A DNA stretch of 64,000 nt from Setophaga petechia (GCA_024362935.1 JANCRA010000006.1:31117924-31181923); one strand, 5' to 3'; positions 50,049-61,819 are shown, numbered from the stretch's first letter. The notes: generated by a model from the sequence alone, not told the origin. Numbers and translations: made by a program.

Positions 50049-50671
50049 TGTCGGGACCCAGGACATCCCTCTGGCTGTCCTGAGCAGCCCAGACCCTGCC
50101 AGGGGGCTCAGAGACCCTGGCACAGAGCCCAAAATGCCTCTGTGGGTTTGATTATGGCCCGTGGAGCAAATTACCAACCTTCTATGAAGATCAGTAAGCC
50201 ACAACAGTTGAAGTAGAATATTAGTGAAGTTATCACAGGGTGGAAAAGTAAATTTTAGGGTTTTTGGTATGGGGGTTCAGGAGGCAAGATGGAGGGAACT
50301 GGGTGTGTCCAGCCTTTCTCCTTCTTCTTCTTGGCCTCCATCTTCTGCTGTGATGGTGGCACTCACAGATTGGTTTAGAGTAGAAGCTCACTGTCTAACA
50401 TAGGTGATGGGCATTGGGAAGTAATTGTAAACATTGTACAGGTAGTTTGTAGTATAAAGACATAACACCACCCTGGGGGCAGGCAGAGTGCCTGGACTGT
50501 CTTGCTGAGCTGACCTCGGCAGGGCAGGAGAAAAATTTTATAGATAAGATAAAATAAACAACCTTGAGACTGAGAAATGAAGAGCTCTGACTCCTTCTTT
50601 AAGTGCCAGGCTGGGAAAACAGACTTGGGAACTTTTCTCGGGGTCACTCTGACAAACTAATGATCCTGACA
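50049..50671 (+). mobile_element. Solo LTR, class II-like, copy 1
   Basis: The 623-bp element begins TGTCGGGACCCAGGACATCC and ends ACTAATGATCCTGACA. It has a TATA-like GTAGTATAAAGAC and an AATAAACAACCTTGAGACTG poly(A) region on the plus strand. Flanks are ATTCCC at 50043-50048 and ATCCCC at 50672-50677, a 6-bp duplication with one mismatch. It is nearly identical to 53069-53685 but is not its partner, since the flanking duplications differ. Confidence 0.9.
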
Positions 50672-50677
50672 ATCCCC

Positions 50678-51794
50678 CAGAGGGGCAGGGCAGCAGGATG
50701 AGCTCCTGTGGGCTGCTCAGCTGGGGACAGAGTGTTTGGGGCAAAGGCTGCTCCATCCCACACTCTCATGCAGCCTGCCAGGCTCCTCCCTTTGCTTTTC
50801 TGCTTTCCTGCTCTGCCACCCTTGGTTTTGCCCAGCCTGGGTGCAGTGAGGGTGGTGAGACTCAAGAGTGGAGGGCAGCAGGACAGGGACACCAATGCTG
50901 AGGAGCAGCCTCGAGCAGGAAAGAGGGGCTGAAAACATCCCAGTGTTTTCATCCCATGCATGAGTGTCTGAGGGGAGCTCCTCCCCTGTTCTTTGCAAAG
51001 CCAAGGACATCCCAGGGGTTCATCACCTCTCCCCTGACCTCCTTTTGATGCCTACAAGGCAGAGCTGAGGAGCTTTGTGGAAAACACTGTTCCCATGGCA
51101 GCCAGCAGCAGCTCCCAGACCAATAACAGCTAAGATATGATCACACTCTATTAGTTTGATAATATCATTTATAGTTGACTTAGAACTGCATCCTATCTAA
51201 TTAAAAGGGAGCTGCTTGTGAAAAGCACAAGAGCAGAAAAAGGCAGAGAGGATCCTTGCCCTGAGTGAGCTCTGTGCCTGTGCAGATGTCTTGTTGGTGA
51301 ATGGCTTTTTATTTCCCCTTCCACACTGGAGCTAATTTCATCCCTCACCAGAACCAATGTGACTCATGCCCCCAGCAAGAGACAGAGGCAGTAAGTGAGC
51401 ACTGAGAGGGAGGGGAAGCACAGCTCTCCAGATCCAGTGTCATCTCGAGCTCCTCTCTGCCTTAATTACACTCCTCTGTCTCCTGGGCTTTTCAGGGCCT
51501 CGTGTTTCTGCAAAGTCAGGAAAAAGCAGGAGCAAAACCACAAAATGCAGCCCAAATCCTCCTCCTCTTCCTCACTGCAAGCAGGCAAGCAGAGGGAGGA
51601 TGGCACAGGGCTGGCTCAGCATTCTGCTTGCAAGTGTTCAGCTGGAGGCACAGGAGAGGGCATGGATTCCTCACAGAGATATGTCTTGGCAAAGCACCAA
51701 TTCCTGTGGAAAACAAAATGCTGCATTTTCTCTTACAGCCATTATGTCAGAATTCCCCAGAATGCCCCCAAATTAGGAGAGGAAAAGGGCAACT
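50678..51794. other. Intergenic between LTR copy 1 and the duplicated segment
   Basis: Non-coding sequence. No retroviral gag, pro, pol or env similarity was recognised in any frame, which argues against this being the interior of a provirus. Confidence 0.6.
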
Positions 51795-52115
51795 TGCATG
51801 CTTAAAGAAGTGAGGTTGGAATAGGACTGTGTTGTGTTTTCCACCTGTGGGCTGTATGTTTGAGGCTGTTCTCAGGGGCTGGAGCAGTCTGGATGCTGTC
51901 TTTGCTCCCTGGACCTATGATGAACAGAGCCCAGGTCAGTGTGGGCTGGTACAGAACCACCCACCCCCACCCAGATCATGGCTGGTCTCCTCTGCTGCAG
52001 CTGGCAGGGAGCTAAAACACATCTGGGAGCTACCTGGAGCTCACCTTAGCTGGGAAGAGAGATGAGGAGCTCCTGAACTCCACAGCAGGGCTGTGCACAT
52101 CTCTGGCAGTGTGGA
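51795..52115 (+). repeat. Direct segmental duplication, copy 1 (segment A)
   Basis: The segment begins TGCATGCTTAAAGAAG and ends CTCTGGCAGTGTGGA. It is repeated at 52354-52642 in the same direction with a few substitutions and a deletion of about 30 bases around 51943-51975 in the second copy. Confidence 0.93.
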
Positions 52116-52133
52116 TCCTTCAGGCTGGAAGCT

Positions 52134-52358
52134 CTTTCAGTGTCTATGCCCAGGGACAGAGGGCAAAGCTCCCAAGAGCACCTAAACAGCTCAGGAGTTT
52201 GTGATGTCCCCAGTGTCACAAGCACCCCCAGCCCCAGTGAGAGGTGGTGGGACCCGAGCAGGCTCCAGATTCTGCTGTTCCTCCTTCCCCTCTCAAGGCC
52301 ACTGTGGCTGCAGCAGCTCTGCAGGGCCATGAGCTGCCAGGGACCTCCCTCTCTGCAT
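52134..52358 (+). repeat. Inverted duplication 2, left arm (segment B)
   Basis: The arm runs from CTTTCAGTG to CCCTCTCTGCAT, between the two copies of segment A and abutting the second. Its reverse complement lies at 52771-52996, with the central 170 bases almost identical and more mismatches near the outer end. Confidence 0.92.
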
Positions 52359-52642
52359 GCTTAAAGAAGGAAGGTTGGAATAGGACTGTGTTGTGTTTTC
52401 CACCTGTGGGCTGTATGTTTGAGGCTGTTCTCAGGGGCTGGAGCAGTCTGGATGCTGTGTTTGCTCCCTGGACCTATGATGAACAGAGCCCAGGTCAGTG
52501 TGATCATGGCTGTCTCCTCTGCTGCAGCTGGCAGGGAGCTAAAACACACCTGGGAGCTACCTGGAGCTCACCTTAGCTGGGAAGAGAGATGAGGAACTCC
52601 TGAACTCCACAGCAGGGCTCTGCACATCTCTGGCAGTGTGGA
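52354..52642 (+). repeat. Direct segmental duplication, copy 2 (segment A')
   Basis: The second copy of 51795-52115, starting at the shared TGCAT that also ends segment B. The 5-base overlap at the junction is a candidate microhomology. Confidence 0.93.
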
Positions 52643-52770
52643 GCAGCCCAGCTGCACTACTACAGAAATCATCCTGGGCATGAGCACTGCTGCTTTCACA
52701 GGCAACTGATTGCCAGAGCTGGAGAGAGGCTGGAAAAGATTTGGAGGATGCAGGTGATGCTGATGAGGGA

Positions 52771-52996
52771 ATGCAGAGAGGGAGGTCCCTGGCAGCTCAT
52801 GGCCCTGCAGAGCTGCTGCAGCCACAGTGGCCTTGAGAGGGGAAGGAGGAACAGCAGAATCTGGAGCCTGCTCGGGTCCCACCACCTCTCACTGGGGCTG
52901 GGGGGTGCTTGTGACACTGGGGACATCACAAACTCCTGAGCTGTTTAGGTGCTCTTGGAAGATTTGTCCTCTGTCCCTGGGCAAAGGCACTGAAAG
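52771..52996 (-). repeat. Inverted duplication 2, right arm (segment B')
   Basis: Begins ATGCAGAGAGGGAGGTCCC and ends GGCAAAGGCACTGAAAG, the reverse complement of segment B. The interval 52643-52770 before it is unique in this window. Confidence 0.92.
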
Positions 52997-53068
52997 GATC
53001 CAGAGCAGCTGTGCCTGAGCTCCCTTTGCATCCCAGAGCATCCTCAGGGAATTCCTGGTGCTGTGCAG

Positions 53069-53685
53069 TGTCGGGACCCAGGACATCCCTCTGGCTGTCC
53101 TGAGCAGCCCAGACCCTGCCAGGGGGCTCAGAGACCCTGGCACAGAGCCCAAAATGCCTCTGTGAGTTTGATTATGGCCCATGGAGCAAATTACCAACCT
53201 TCTATGAAGATCAGCAAGCCACAAGAGTTTAAGTAGAATATTAGTGAAGTTATCACAGGGTGAATTATGCATTTTGGGATTTTGGTACAGGGGGGTTATG
53301 GAGACAAGATGGAGGGAACTGGGTGTGTCCAGCCTTTCTCCTTCTTCTTCTTGGCCTCCATCTTCTGCTGTGATGTTGGCACTCACAGATTGGTTTAGAG
53401 TAGAAGCTCACTGTCTAACACAGGTGATGGGCAGTAATTGTAAACACTGCACAGGTAGTTTGTAGTATAAAGACACAACACCACCCCGGGGCAGGCAGAG
53501 TGCCTGGACTGCCCTGCTGAGCTGACCTCGGCAGGGCAGGAGAAAAATTTTTTATAGATAAGATAAAATAAACAACCTTGAGACTGAGAAATGAAGAACT
53601 CTGACTCCTTCTTTAAGCGCCGGGCTGGGAAAACAGACTTGGGAACTTTTCTCGGGGTCACTCTGACAAACGAATGATCTCGACA
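53069..53685 (+). mobile_element. Solo LTR, class II-like, copy 2, with perfect 6-bp TSD
   Basis: The 617-bp element begins TGTCGGGACCCAGGACATCC and ends CGAATGATCTCGACA. It is flanked by GTGCAG at 53063-53068 and 53686-53691. The first 130 bases differ from copy 1 at only about three positions. Because its target-site duplication closes on itself, it is an independent solo LTR and not the 3' LTR of a provirus with copy 1. Confidence 0.93.
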
Positions 53686-53691
53686 GTGCAG

Positions 53692-55280
53692 CACCAGCAA
53701 GGAGCTCCTGCCCCTGCTCCCCCTGCCAGTCCAGGACAGCACCCACAGCACAAGCTGCAGTCCCAGCCTGCCCCTGCCAAAGACCTGGCAGCACTAAGCA
53801 CAGCGAGCTGAGAATTCCAAGGGAATGTGAGCTGCTGCTTTTCTCCAAGATGTGTTTGCTGGAGCACTTTCCAAGGGGAAAACTGTGCAGAGTGCTGAAG
53901 GCAGAGGGGCAGCTTGCTCAGGGACTCAGGGGAGAGGGGAAAGAGCAAACCCCCTCATGCAGTGTGCAGTCCCTGGGCACAAGCTCCTCCCTGTTCACCC
54001 CCAGGCTGCCTCCCAGGACAGGGGGATTTCCCCTGAGCAGGGCTTTCCCCAGATAAATCAGGGAGGGCAGCATCCTGCTGTCTGTCCTTCAAGGCTCTCA
54101 CCAGTGTCTCACAGCATCATGGCCCGGCTGCTCCTGCTGCACCTGCCCTGACAGGTGAGATTTTCTAGGCCATCAAAGCACACGGGGCTGGCCAGGAGTC
54201 CTCATTTGGAGAGCAGGGACCTGCTTGCCTTTCAGAGAGTGATAATAGAGCTGTGAAATTTCATCTGCTTTCTTCTGCAGGCAGCCTCCAGCATGCTGGT
54301 GCTCCCACAGGCTGCCAAGCTGTCTGTTCTCACTCCACACTAGCTGTGCTCACTGCAGGCTCTCACCTCTCCCTGTGAGCACCAGCATCTCCCTCATGGC
54401 TGCAGGATCTGCTCCTCAACAGTCAAGCTGCCAGCCCTCAGTTCTCACACAAAATGCAGTTTTCTAGGTGCTAAATCCTGCTCTTGCAGGCTTTGCACTG
54501 CCTGAAATTCAGTTCCCAACGAGCCTTTCCCTGTCAGGAGGATGCTAGGGGCAGCCTCTGGCTTGTCCCCACTGAGGAGCTTGGGGACAGCTCCCAGCAG
54601 AGCTGCACAGCCCTTGGCACAGGGACATTGCCACAGCACCCTCCCCTGTTTGCCTGGGCTGCTGCTTCTCCCCCTGAACTCAGAACTTCCATGTTGCATT
54701 GAAATTCTTCTTCATTTAACATTCCACCTCATCCACGGAGGATCTCTTATCAAGACCCAGGGCCACCTTTCCATGGCATTTGAGGCCATCACCAGACTTC
54801 ATCTCACAGTTTCCAAATTCAGCTGTTTATTCTCTCTGCAAACCAGCACCTTTCCTTGGCTTTCAGCTGGGTGCTGCCACTGTCCTGCCAGGGAGCAGAG
54901 CCCCAGGAGCTGCCTCCAGTGGAGCTGGGCTGGCAGTGCCATACCCCAGGCATGCTGCATTTGCTGGGGGCTGCATTCTCCAAGCCTGGTGCTCCTGCAG
55001 CTGCCTCTGCTGGCTCCATCCTGACACTTTCAGGGGACACACCAAGATCCTGGCTCATACCAGGAGCAAACCCTGTGAGTTATTGCAGCTCTGTCCCTGC
55101 CAGAGCTTTCCCTGGAGCCTGGTGGCAGCTCTGCTGATGGGGCAGAGGCCACTGATGCCTTAAGGTTTAGCTTTCATGTTTTCCAGATTCTGCACTGCAT
55201 TAGTATAATGCATAGTTGGTATAATCTGAACTTCACAGAAAGTGTTGACAGGTTCTCCTCACAGAGAATTGTGTGTGTAA
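53692..55280. other. Intergenic, no gene recognised
   Basis: Non-coding sequence up to inverted duplication 3. Short Leu/Ser/Pro-rich frames only. Confidence 0.5.
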
Positions 55281-55449
55281 TTGTGTATTAATCAGGCTGC
55301 TGGCTGATGCCATGATAGGTGCCTATGTGTAACATCACCACATTTACTTTTAACCATCAGCCTTGTAACTAGGTGGAAAAAACACACAGGGTTTGACAGG
55401 ATTCATTTTTTGTTTAAATGTATAGACTGGAATTCATTTTCCATTAAAG
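55281..55449 (+). repeat. Inverted duplication 3, left arm (169 bp)
   Basis: The arm begins TTGTGTATTAATCAGGCTGC and ends TTTTCCATTAAAG. Its reverse complement is at 56293-56461 with equal length, no gaps and six mismatches (163 of 169). It shares no sequence with inverted duplications 1 or 2. Confidence 0.95.
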
Positions 55450-55479
55450 TATTGTATTAATACATAAATACACAATTAT

Positions 55480-55809
55480 CACACAGAACAATCCTTTTCC
55501 AGCCCCAGAACCAAGGGCACCATTGCAGCTTCAGGCCCAAAAAGTGCAAACAGCAGGGAATGGAGGAGAGCAGACTGACAGGATGGGACTGCATAACCTG
55601 GAGCTGGAATTGGACAATGAACCCCAAGATGGAAATGGACCAAAACTGATAAAAGTGTGAAAACTTGTGACCCAGGGTCCACTTGGGTGGAGCCCTGGCC
55701 AGGCTCTTGTGCTGCCCAAGATGTATCCATTGAAGGCCTTTTTAATAAATTCCTACTTCATTCCTTCACCACTGTCTAGCCTCTGTTCTGGTAGCCTCTT
55801 TAGGCATCA
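55480..55809 (+). mobile_element. LTR fragment, passerine ERV, inside inverted duplication 3
   Basis: Recognised from CTTTTCCAGCCCCAGAACCA, GACAATGAACCCCAAGATGG, AAGATGTATCCATTGAAGGC and the AATAAATTCCTACTTCATTCC poly(A) region, followed by the closing TCTAGCCTCTGTTCTGGTAG. The 5' edge is not clear and no target-site duplication was found. It occupies much of the 843-bp spacer between the arms. Confidence 0.7.
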
Positions 55810-56292
55810 CTGCATGTGGGGTTTTGCAGCTTGTGGCTGGTCTCTGCTTCCCCTGTCAAGCACTGCCACGAGGAGCACAGTCAATAACTGGAGCTGATGA
55901 ACTGCTTAAAGCAGAGACTCTTACCCCACGTTAACACACACCCCCAGGATGCAGGAAAATGAAGCAAACTCATGAAGCAGAAGCCAAATTATCTCCAAAT
56001 GGGTTTTCTTTCCAGAGGTGTCAGTCACTTTTCAAAGTATTTTCCCTGGCTGGGGATGATGAGGGAAGATGTCTGGGATAAAGGTGCTCTCTGCTGCTGT
56101 GTGACAGCCTCTCCACCTGACAGGCCTGGAGAATCAGATAATTTCTCTGTAAAATCAGCTTTCACAGCCATGTCCCCAGGAGCTGAGGGTGACAGGCTGG
56201 CAAGGAGCAAGCAGCCATGGCAGGGTGAAAGGCAGCAAGGGGCAGAGCAGCTGGAAAAGCAGGTGAGAGCAGCCTGGCCAGTGGTCCAGGAG
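55810..56292. other. Rest of the spacer of inverted duplication 3
   Basis: Non-coding unique sequence. Nothing else is seen. Confidence 0.6.
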
Positions 56293-56461
56293 CTTTAATG
56301 GAAAATGAATTCCAGTCCATACATTTAAACCAAAAATGAATCCTGTCAAACCCTGCGTGTTTTTTCCATCTAGTTACAAGTCTGATGGTTAAAAGTAAAT
56401 GTGGTGATGTTACACATAGGCACCTCTCATGGCATCAGCCAGCAGCCTGATTAATACACAA
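56293..56461 (-). repeat. Inverted duplication 3, right arm (169 bp)
   Basis: The mirror copy of 55281-55449, beginning CTTTAATGGAAAATGAATTC and ending TGATTAATACACAA. Confidence 0.95.
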
Positions 56462-59204
56462 AGGTGTGCATGTGTGCAGTTTATAGCTGAAGATTGGCTC
56501 ACAGAGGGATAGCAAAATACCTGGGAATGGAAAACCTTCACCCAGTGGTGGCAATTCTGTGGCACCCCTCAGACATCAGTCTTCAGTTGCATTATTTTCT
56601 TATTGAGATGATTTAAAGTGAGCAGCAATGAGTTTATTTCAAGAACAAGCAGGCAGGGCTGGGAGCTGCTGTGCAAAGCTCCCCGTTTATCTCCCCCTCG
56701 AGCTGCTGCCTGCAGCACCCACTGCTCAGCCAGCAGGATGGGCAGCTCAGGCCCTGCTGCAGGGCAATGCTCTGCCCCTGAAGCCCCCCTGGCCTGGAGG
56801 GCTCTGGTGCAGCCTCTGAAGTGCAAATCAAAGCAGCAGCATCAAAGGAGACAACAGGGGGGAGCAGGGAGCCTTCAAAGGCTGCCGGGCACGGGGCCAA
56901 AGAGAATCTATTTTTCATTGCTTCCTCCTGGCCCTTGCCCTGGGCTCTCCCTGCAGCCAGGCTGGGGACAGGAGATACTGCCCAGGGCCAAGGACCCGGG
57001 AGGAGTCAAGCCCATAAAAATAGAGGGCCCTGAGCTTCCCTGCAAGGCCCTGGGCAGGAGGCTGGGGTGCCCCTGCTCCTCCAGCTGTGCCTTAGGGGGG
57101 CTGCTCCTGTCTGGGGTGGGGTGACCCCTGCAGCACCCAGCCCTGGCAGAGCAGGGGCAGCAGAGCTGCTCACCAGTCACATCAGGAGGCGTTTTCCCTT
57201 GGGAATCACTCCTGACAGGCAGCTTGCTTCCTTCGGATGCTCCTGTGCTGCTGCTGCTCTTCCTCCTGCCACCCTGGCTGTGGTCTGCACCTGCTCAGGG
57301 TTTGCTCACATTTATGGGCTGCTTCTGAAATTGGTCACCCTCTGCCACATCATTCCTCCAAAAATCCCAGTCAGGACCAAACACAGGTGTGAGACCAGAA
57401 GCATCCAAGCCAGAAGTCAAGATGCTCTTGAGCAAACCTGTCCCAAGGAGCCTTCACCCTCATCAAAAGGGATGAATAAAATGATTGCATCTGCAAAGTT
57501 TTTGCAGAAGGACCCAGCTGCTTTGCCTTTTCAGTATCTATGACCCTTTTTATTTGTGAATGCTCAAAAATATCAGCTTATGTTCATGTTGGTGGAAAGG
57601 AAATGCATCACGTCCGTTTAAGAGCAGAAAATAAGGAGGGAATCTTCCTGCCATATGGAAAAGCTCCTTTTATTATCTGTATAATAATTGCACAGACTTG
57701 CAGTCTGCAGATAATTTGCAGAGGACAAGGTGCTCTCACTAAGGATAAAAACTCATCAAAAATAAACCTCTTTTGCCGGAAAAATATTTAATTTGGATTT
57801 GAGTCAGGGTTTCAAGCTCATGCAAAGTGCCTTTGCAAATCTCCCCCCACGCACATGATGCCACCTTTCTGATGAGCACAATGCATGTCTGTATCTCCAG
57901 GGTTCAAAGGAATTCACTGTTCTCCACATCAAAACAATTTTATAGCTGAAGCACACAGGTTCTTTGGAAAGGCTTGATCTCTCAGAGCACAAGGGCATTT
58001 TGCTGAGCCCCCTGATTTCTTTCTGGATGTCCACCCTGCATCCATGGGCCAACACCTGAGAGCACACCTGGGGGTGAGAACTGGCAGTGCAGTTATGGAG
58101 AAGGCAGCTTCAAGTGCTCCAGAAGATGGAGACCATGCAGTCTAACCATGGCTAGGGCCAAAGGCAGCTGGGAGCTGCTCTGTGTGCCAGGACCCTGCTG
58201 GGCCAGCCTGGGCAATCCCACACCACTGTCCTGCTTCGTTTCATGTGTTTCATACATAGATCTGTTTCACAGATTGATTTCTTTAAGGAAGAAGCAGGCA
58301 TTCCTGCTGCATCCTGGCACCAGCACTGGCAGCATGCAGGGTGAGGCTGGGCAGGGAAGGGGTCCTGTGTGGGCAGGCTGTTCCTCATGTGTGCTGCTGC
58401 ATCCTGCACTGCTCAGCTTCCACCCACCAGCACCAGCCCTGATTTCCCCAAGCCCTCAGCAGCCAGTGGCTGTTTCCTTCCTCTCGTGCTCCCAAATCAG
58501 TGTGAAGCAGAAAGCAGCAGGAAAGATTTCCATTTGAACGCTTCGAGGCTGATTACACTGCAAAAGCAACTGGGAATAGGGCAAACATAATCACAGGTAG
58601 CAGTGTGAGCATCATTAAATCAGGCACTGAAAAAGCAGCCTCTTCCAAAAAACTTCATTTCCTCTAATTCCTGCCTTTTGCCAGGCTGGGGAGGTATTTA
58701 TAGCACCTTGTTTGGTATTAAAATCCCTGCAGATGCTGTCCACTTGGCACCTGATTAATGGCAGCCTGTCACAGGTGTCACCCTCCAGTCCTGGCAGACA
58801 GGGCTCATCCCCATTGCTCTGCAGAGGGGATGGCTCCTCAGAGCTTTTCCCCAGAGCTGGCAGTTTGTTTTTGTGTTCCCTGGGAAGGGAAGTGCTGGGG
58901 AGGCAGCAAGCCTTCAGGAGAACAAAGCAAAGACTTTCTTCATCCTGGCAAGGAAAAGCCCTTACACATGGAAGTTGTCAAAAGGATGGCCTGAATTATT
59001 TAGGGGGAGCTCTGTGATGCCTTCACAGAGTGCAGCAAACTGCTGTATCTACAAGGTGTGTGGGAAGCAGCTGCTCTGGCATCTGACACTGAACATCAGG
59101 AGAAGCCCAGACTGGAAATGTTGTTTTTACAGCATTAATTATGGATGCTGCTCCGAGCATCCCCCAGCAGATACCCTCTGCTTGGAGCTTGGCTTCTCTG
59201 TGAG
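56462..59204. other. Intergenic, no gene recognised
   Basis: About 2.7 kb of non-coding sequence. The 158- to 168-residue plus frames at 56618-57543 overlap, are low in complexity and have no domain. No gene is supported. Confidence 0.5.
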
Positions 59205-59210
59205 CTACAC

Positions 59211-59595
59211 TGTGATTGTGTTCACAGGGGTTTTAGGATGAGGGAAGAGATGAGAATTTTGACTCTATGTTTCAGAAGGTTGATTTATTATTTTATGATA
59301 TATATTATATTAAGAGAAAATTATTGACTAAAACTATACTAAAAGAAAGAGAAAGGAGAGATAGAAGGTGAGCAAAGGAAAGGAATGGAATGATAATAAA
59401 ATCTTGTGACTGACCAGAGCCCCAACACAGCTGGACCTGTGATTGGTCATCAAGTTGAAACAATTTCACATGCTGGGTGAACAGTTCTCTAAACCACATT
59501 TCAGAGCAGCAAAACATGGGGAAAGCTGGAGTTTCCCAGCTTCTCAGGAGAAAGGATTTTAACGAAAGGATTTTTCAGAAAATATGTCTGTGACC
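59211..59595 (-). mobile_element. Solo LTR, passerine ERV family A (reverse), with 6-bp flanking repeat
   Basis: The plus strand begins TGTGATTGTGTTCACAGGGG and ends ATGTCTGTGACC. It is flanked by CTACAC at 59205-59210 and 59596-59601. Minus-strand hallmarks are TTTTCTGAAAAATCCTTTCG, CAGCTTTCCCCATGTTTTGC and AATAAATCAACCTTCTGAAA. The final CC in place of the usual CA is a point change. Confidence 0.88.
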
Positions 59596-59601
59596 CTACA
59601 C

Positions 59602-61732
59602 TACAACATCAGCCTGCTCCTGGGAAAGACAAGCCCCACGAGCAGGTGGAAGGGTGCAGGGGCAGCACAAGGACTCCTTGGATGAGGCTGGTGGAATCAG
59701 GAGTTCCATGGGATTATTTTCCACATGTGTCCTTTTGCAGGGATGCACCAGCACAGCCAGGCTACAGGAACCCCTCTGCCCCTGTGTTTGGGTGGGTCCA
59801 GTTCACTTGAGTATTTCAGACCTTCCTTTTCTCTTCCAAATATATGCTGAGCCCTCAGCAGATAGGATCTCTCCTACTTCAGCATTTTCAAGTAAGCTTA
59901 ATTCTTGATGTTACTAGAAGCTGGTGTTCTCTCAGAGTTGCCATAGTTACTGATGCATGCGTTTCTGATTTCACACGCTAATGACTGTCCCAGCCTCTTG
60001 TTCGTGGAATAAACTATGTAACCCTGAAAGCAACATAAAATGAAATATTAAAGCCCTCACGGTTCAGAAAGCAGACATCGTGAATCAGCAATTGGAATTA
60101 ATTACATTATCAAGCCTGGATTAAAATAATCCAAGCCTCTAGGCCAACCAAGAGATCAGGAGAGCCCCCAAACCAGATTTTCTGGGGATGCTCCAAGTCT
60201 GAGAGGCAGTGTGGTGTTGTGGGAGTGTCAGCCCATCCCTGCACACCAAGATTACCCAGGCAGTGTTCCAGCCTTGCTGCTGCATGAAATGATGGAGAGA
60301 TTTGGCAGCCTGGCACCAGAGGGACAGGTGCAGAAGCCATGCCCTGGAGCAGCCTATCCTGAAGAGCAGCATCACTGTGGGAGGGACCAGCCCCACTTCC
60401 AATGCTTTTCTCCTGCCCCAAGGAAAGAGGAGCAGCAGATGCTCAGGATAGCACTGGGTAGCAGCCAGAGTGGCTTGGGGATGGGTTTGCAATGGCCATG
60501 CAGCAAAGCCCAGCCCTGCAGCCTGGCTCTCGAGTGTCCTGGTGGCCTCTGTAGCTCTGACTCCCACCTGGAAGGCTGGTGAGGCCCTCCTACCACCCCA
60601 AAGCTGCCATCTCTGCCTTTTCCCACAGCACAGCCCTGCCCTGGGGATGGCCAGAAGCTCTCATCCATCCCTGTGCAGCCCTGCTAGCCCCAAGCCTGAG
60701 AGTGGCTCTGTCCCCAGAGAGGTCCCAGGTCAGGAAGGTGGCCCTGTCAGGGGCATTTTCTTCACCTGAAAACACCTGGGGTAGGTGAGCAGTGGGTGAC
60801 AGGCCAGAACTGCCTTTCCCTATGCCTGTGCTGATACAACTCATTACACACTTGACTGGCTTGGGACTAAATTATAATAAATGCATAATAAAATATTTCC
60901 ATTTCCAGCAATGGGGTGGAAGTGCAGCATCCCCCTGCCAATGCCAAGCTCTGCTAACAGTGCCCCTTTCCCCTGGCACTGAGGGGCCATTGCCTTGTCC
61001 TGCAGCACCCCCGTGTCCCTGGCAGCTCCCAGGGCTCCCATTCTCCCCCTGTGGTGTGCTGACCTTGGCTGGCTGGCAATTAAAATAGATTTGGATAGTC
61101 CCAATTAAAACAAACACTGATTAAAGCTGAGGCAGGCCGGGCAGCAGCAGCAGCAGAGTCCTGCCCTTGACCCTCCTGCTGGCTCTGTGCTCGTGCCACG
61201 CAGGGAACTGGGCCAGCACTGCCTGCCTGTGACTGGACGAGCACCCAGCCCACCCTGCCAGCCTTGGGACGGGACCCTGACCCAGAGCCCCAATCCAAGT
61301 GACCCTTCCAGAGGCTGGCCTGTCCTCTGGCACACCTCCTGTCGCTTCCCACCGCTCTGAGCACGGCCAGGCTGTGCCTGGGAGCAGTTTCATTCTCAGT
61401 GCCAGGGATGCAGGGTTATTTTTAACCCCCTCTGGGCTCTGGCAGATGGCAGCTTTGGCAGGAGAGGTTTGCCATGTCCCGGTGCCAGGCTGAGCTGGGG
61501 TCCATCCCTGTGGGCTGGCATACCCAGCAGGGCTCTCCCTGCAGCGTGCAGTGCCAGGCCAGGGAGGCTCCCTTGGGAGAGCCCCAGGGCCCAGCCAGGC
61601 CTCTCCTCTCGCCACCCTGGCCCCTGTGGGCTGGGAGCACGCAGGGACAGCAGCAGGGAGGCTCCTTCCAGAACCTTCCTCCTGCAGGGCCAGGCCGGGC
61701 AGCAGAGGGAGGTGACCCTGCAGGCGGGCACT
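59602..61732. other. Intergenic, no gene recognised
   Basis: Non-coding sequence. 59990-60120 is AT-rich. 61120-61730 is GC-rich with overlapping long frames on both strands (up to 258 residues) that repeat PGCSARAP-like motifs or have no domain. No gene is called. Confidence 0.5.
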
Positions 61733-61819
61733 GCACCCGGGGGGCTCGGGCACTGCACCCGGGGGGCTCGGGCACTGCACCCAGGGGGCTCGGGCACTGC
61801 ACCCAGGGGGCTCGGGCAC
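61733..61819. repeat. 22-bp tandem repeat, four copies
   Basis: The unit GGGCACTGCACCCGGGGGGC plus TC repeats four times. In the later copies CCCGGGGGG becomes CCCAGGGGG, a CpG-type change. The array precedes the next LTR by about 40 bases. Confidence 0.92.

Noticed and set aside
50049..53685. A complete provirus with two LTRs
   Set aside because: Each LTR has its own flanking duplication, and the 2.4 kb between them shows no retroviral gene similarity.
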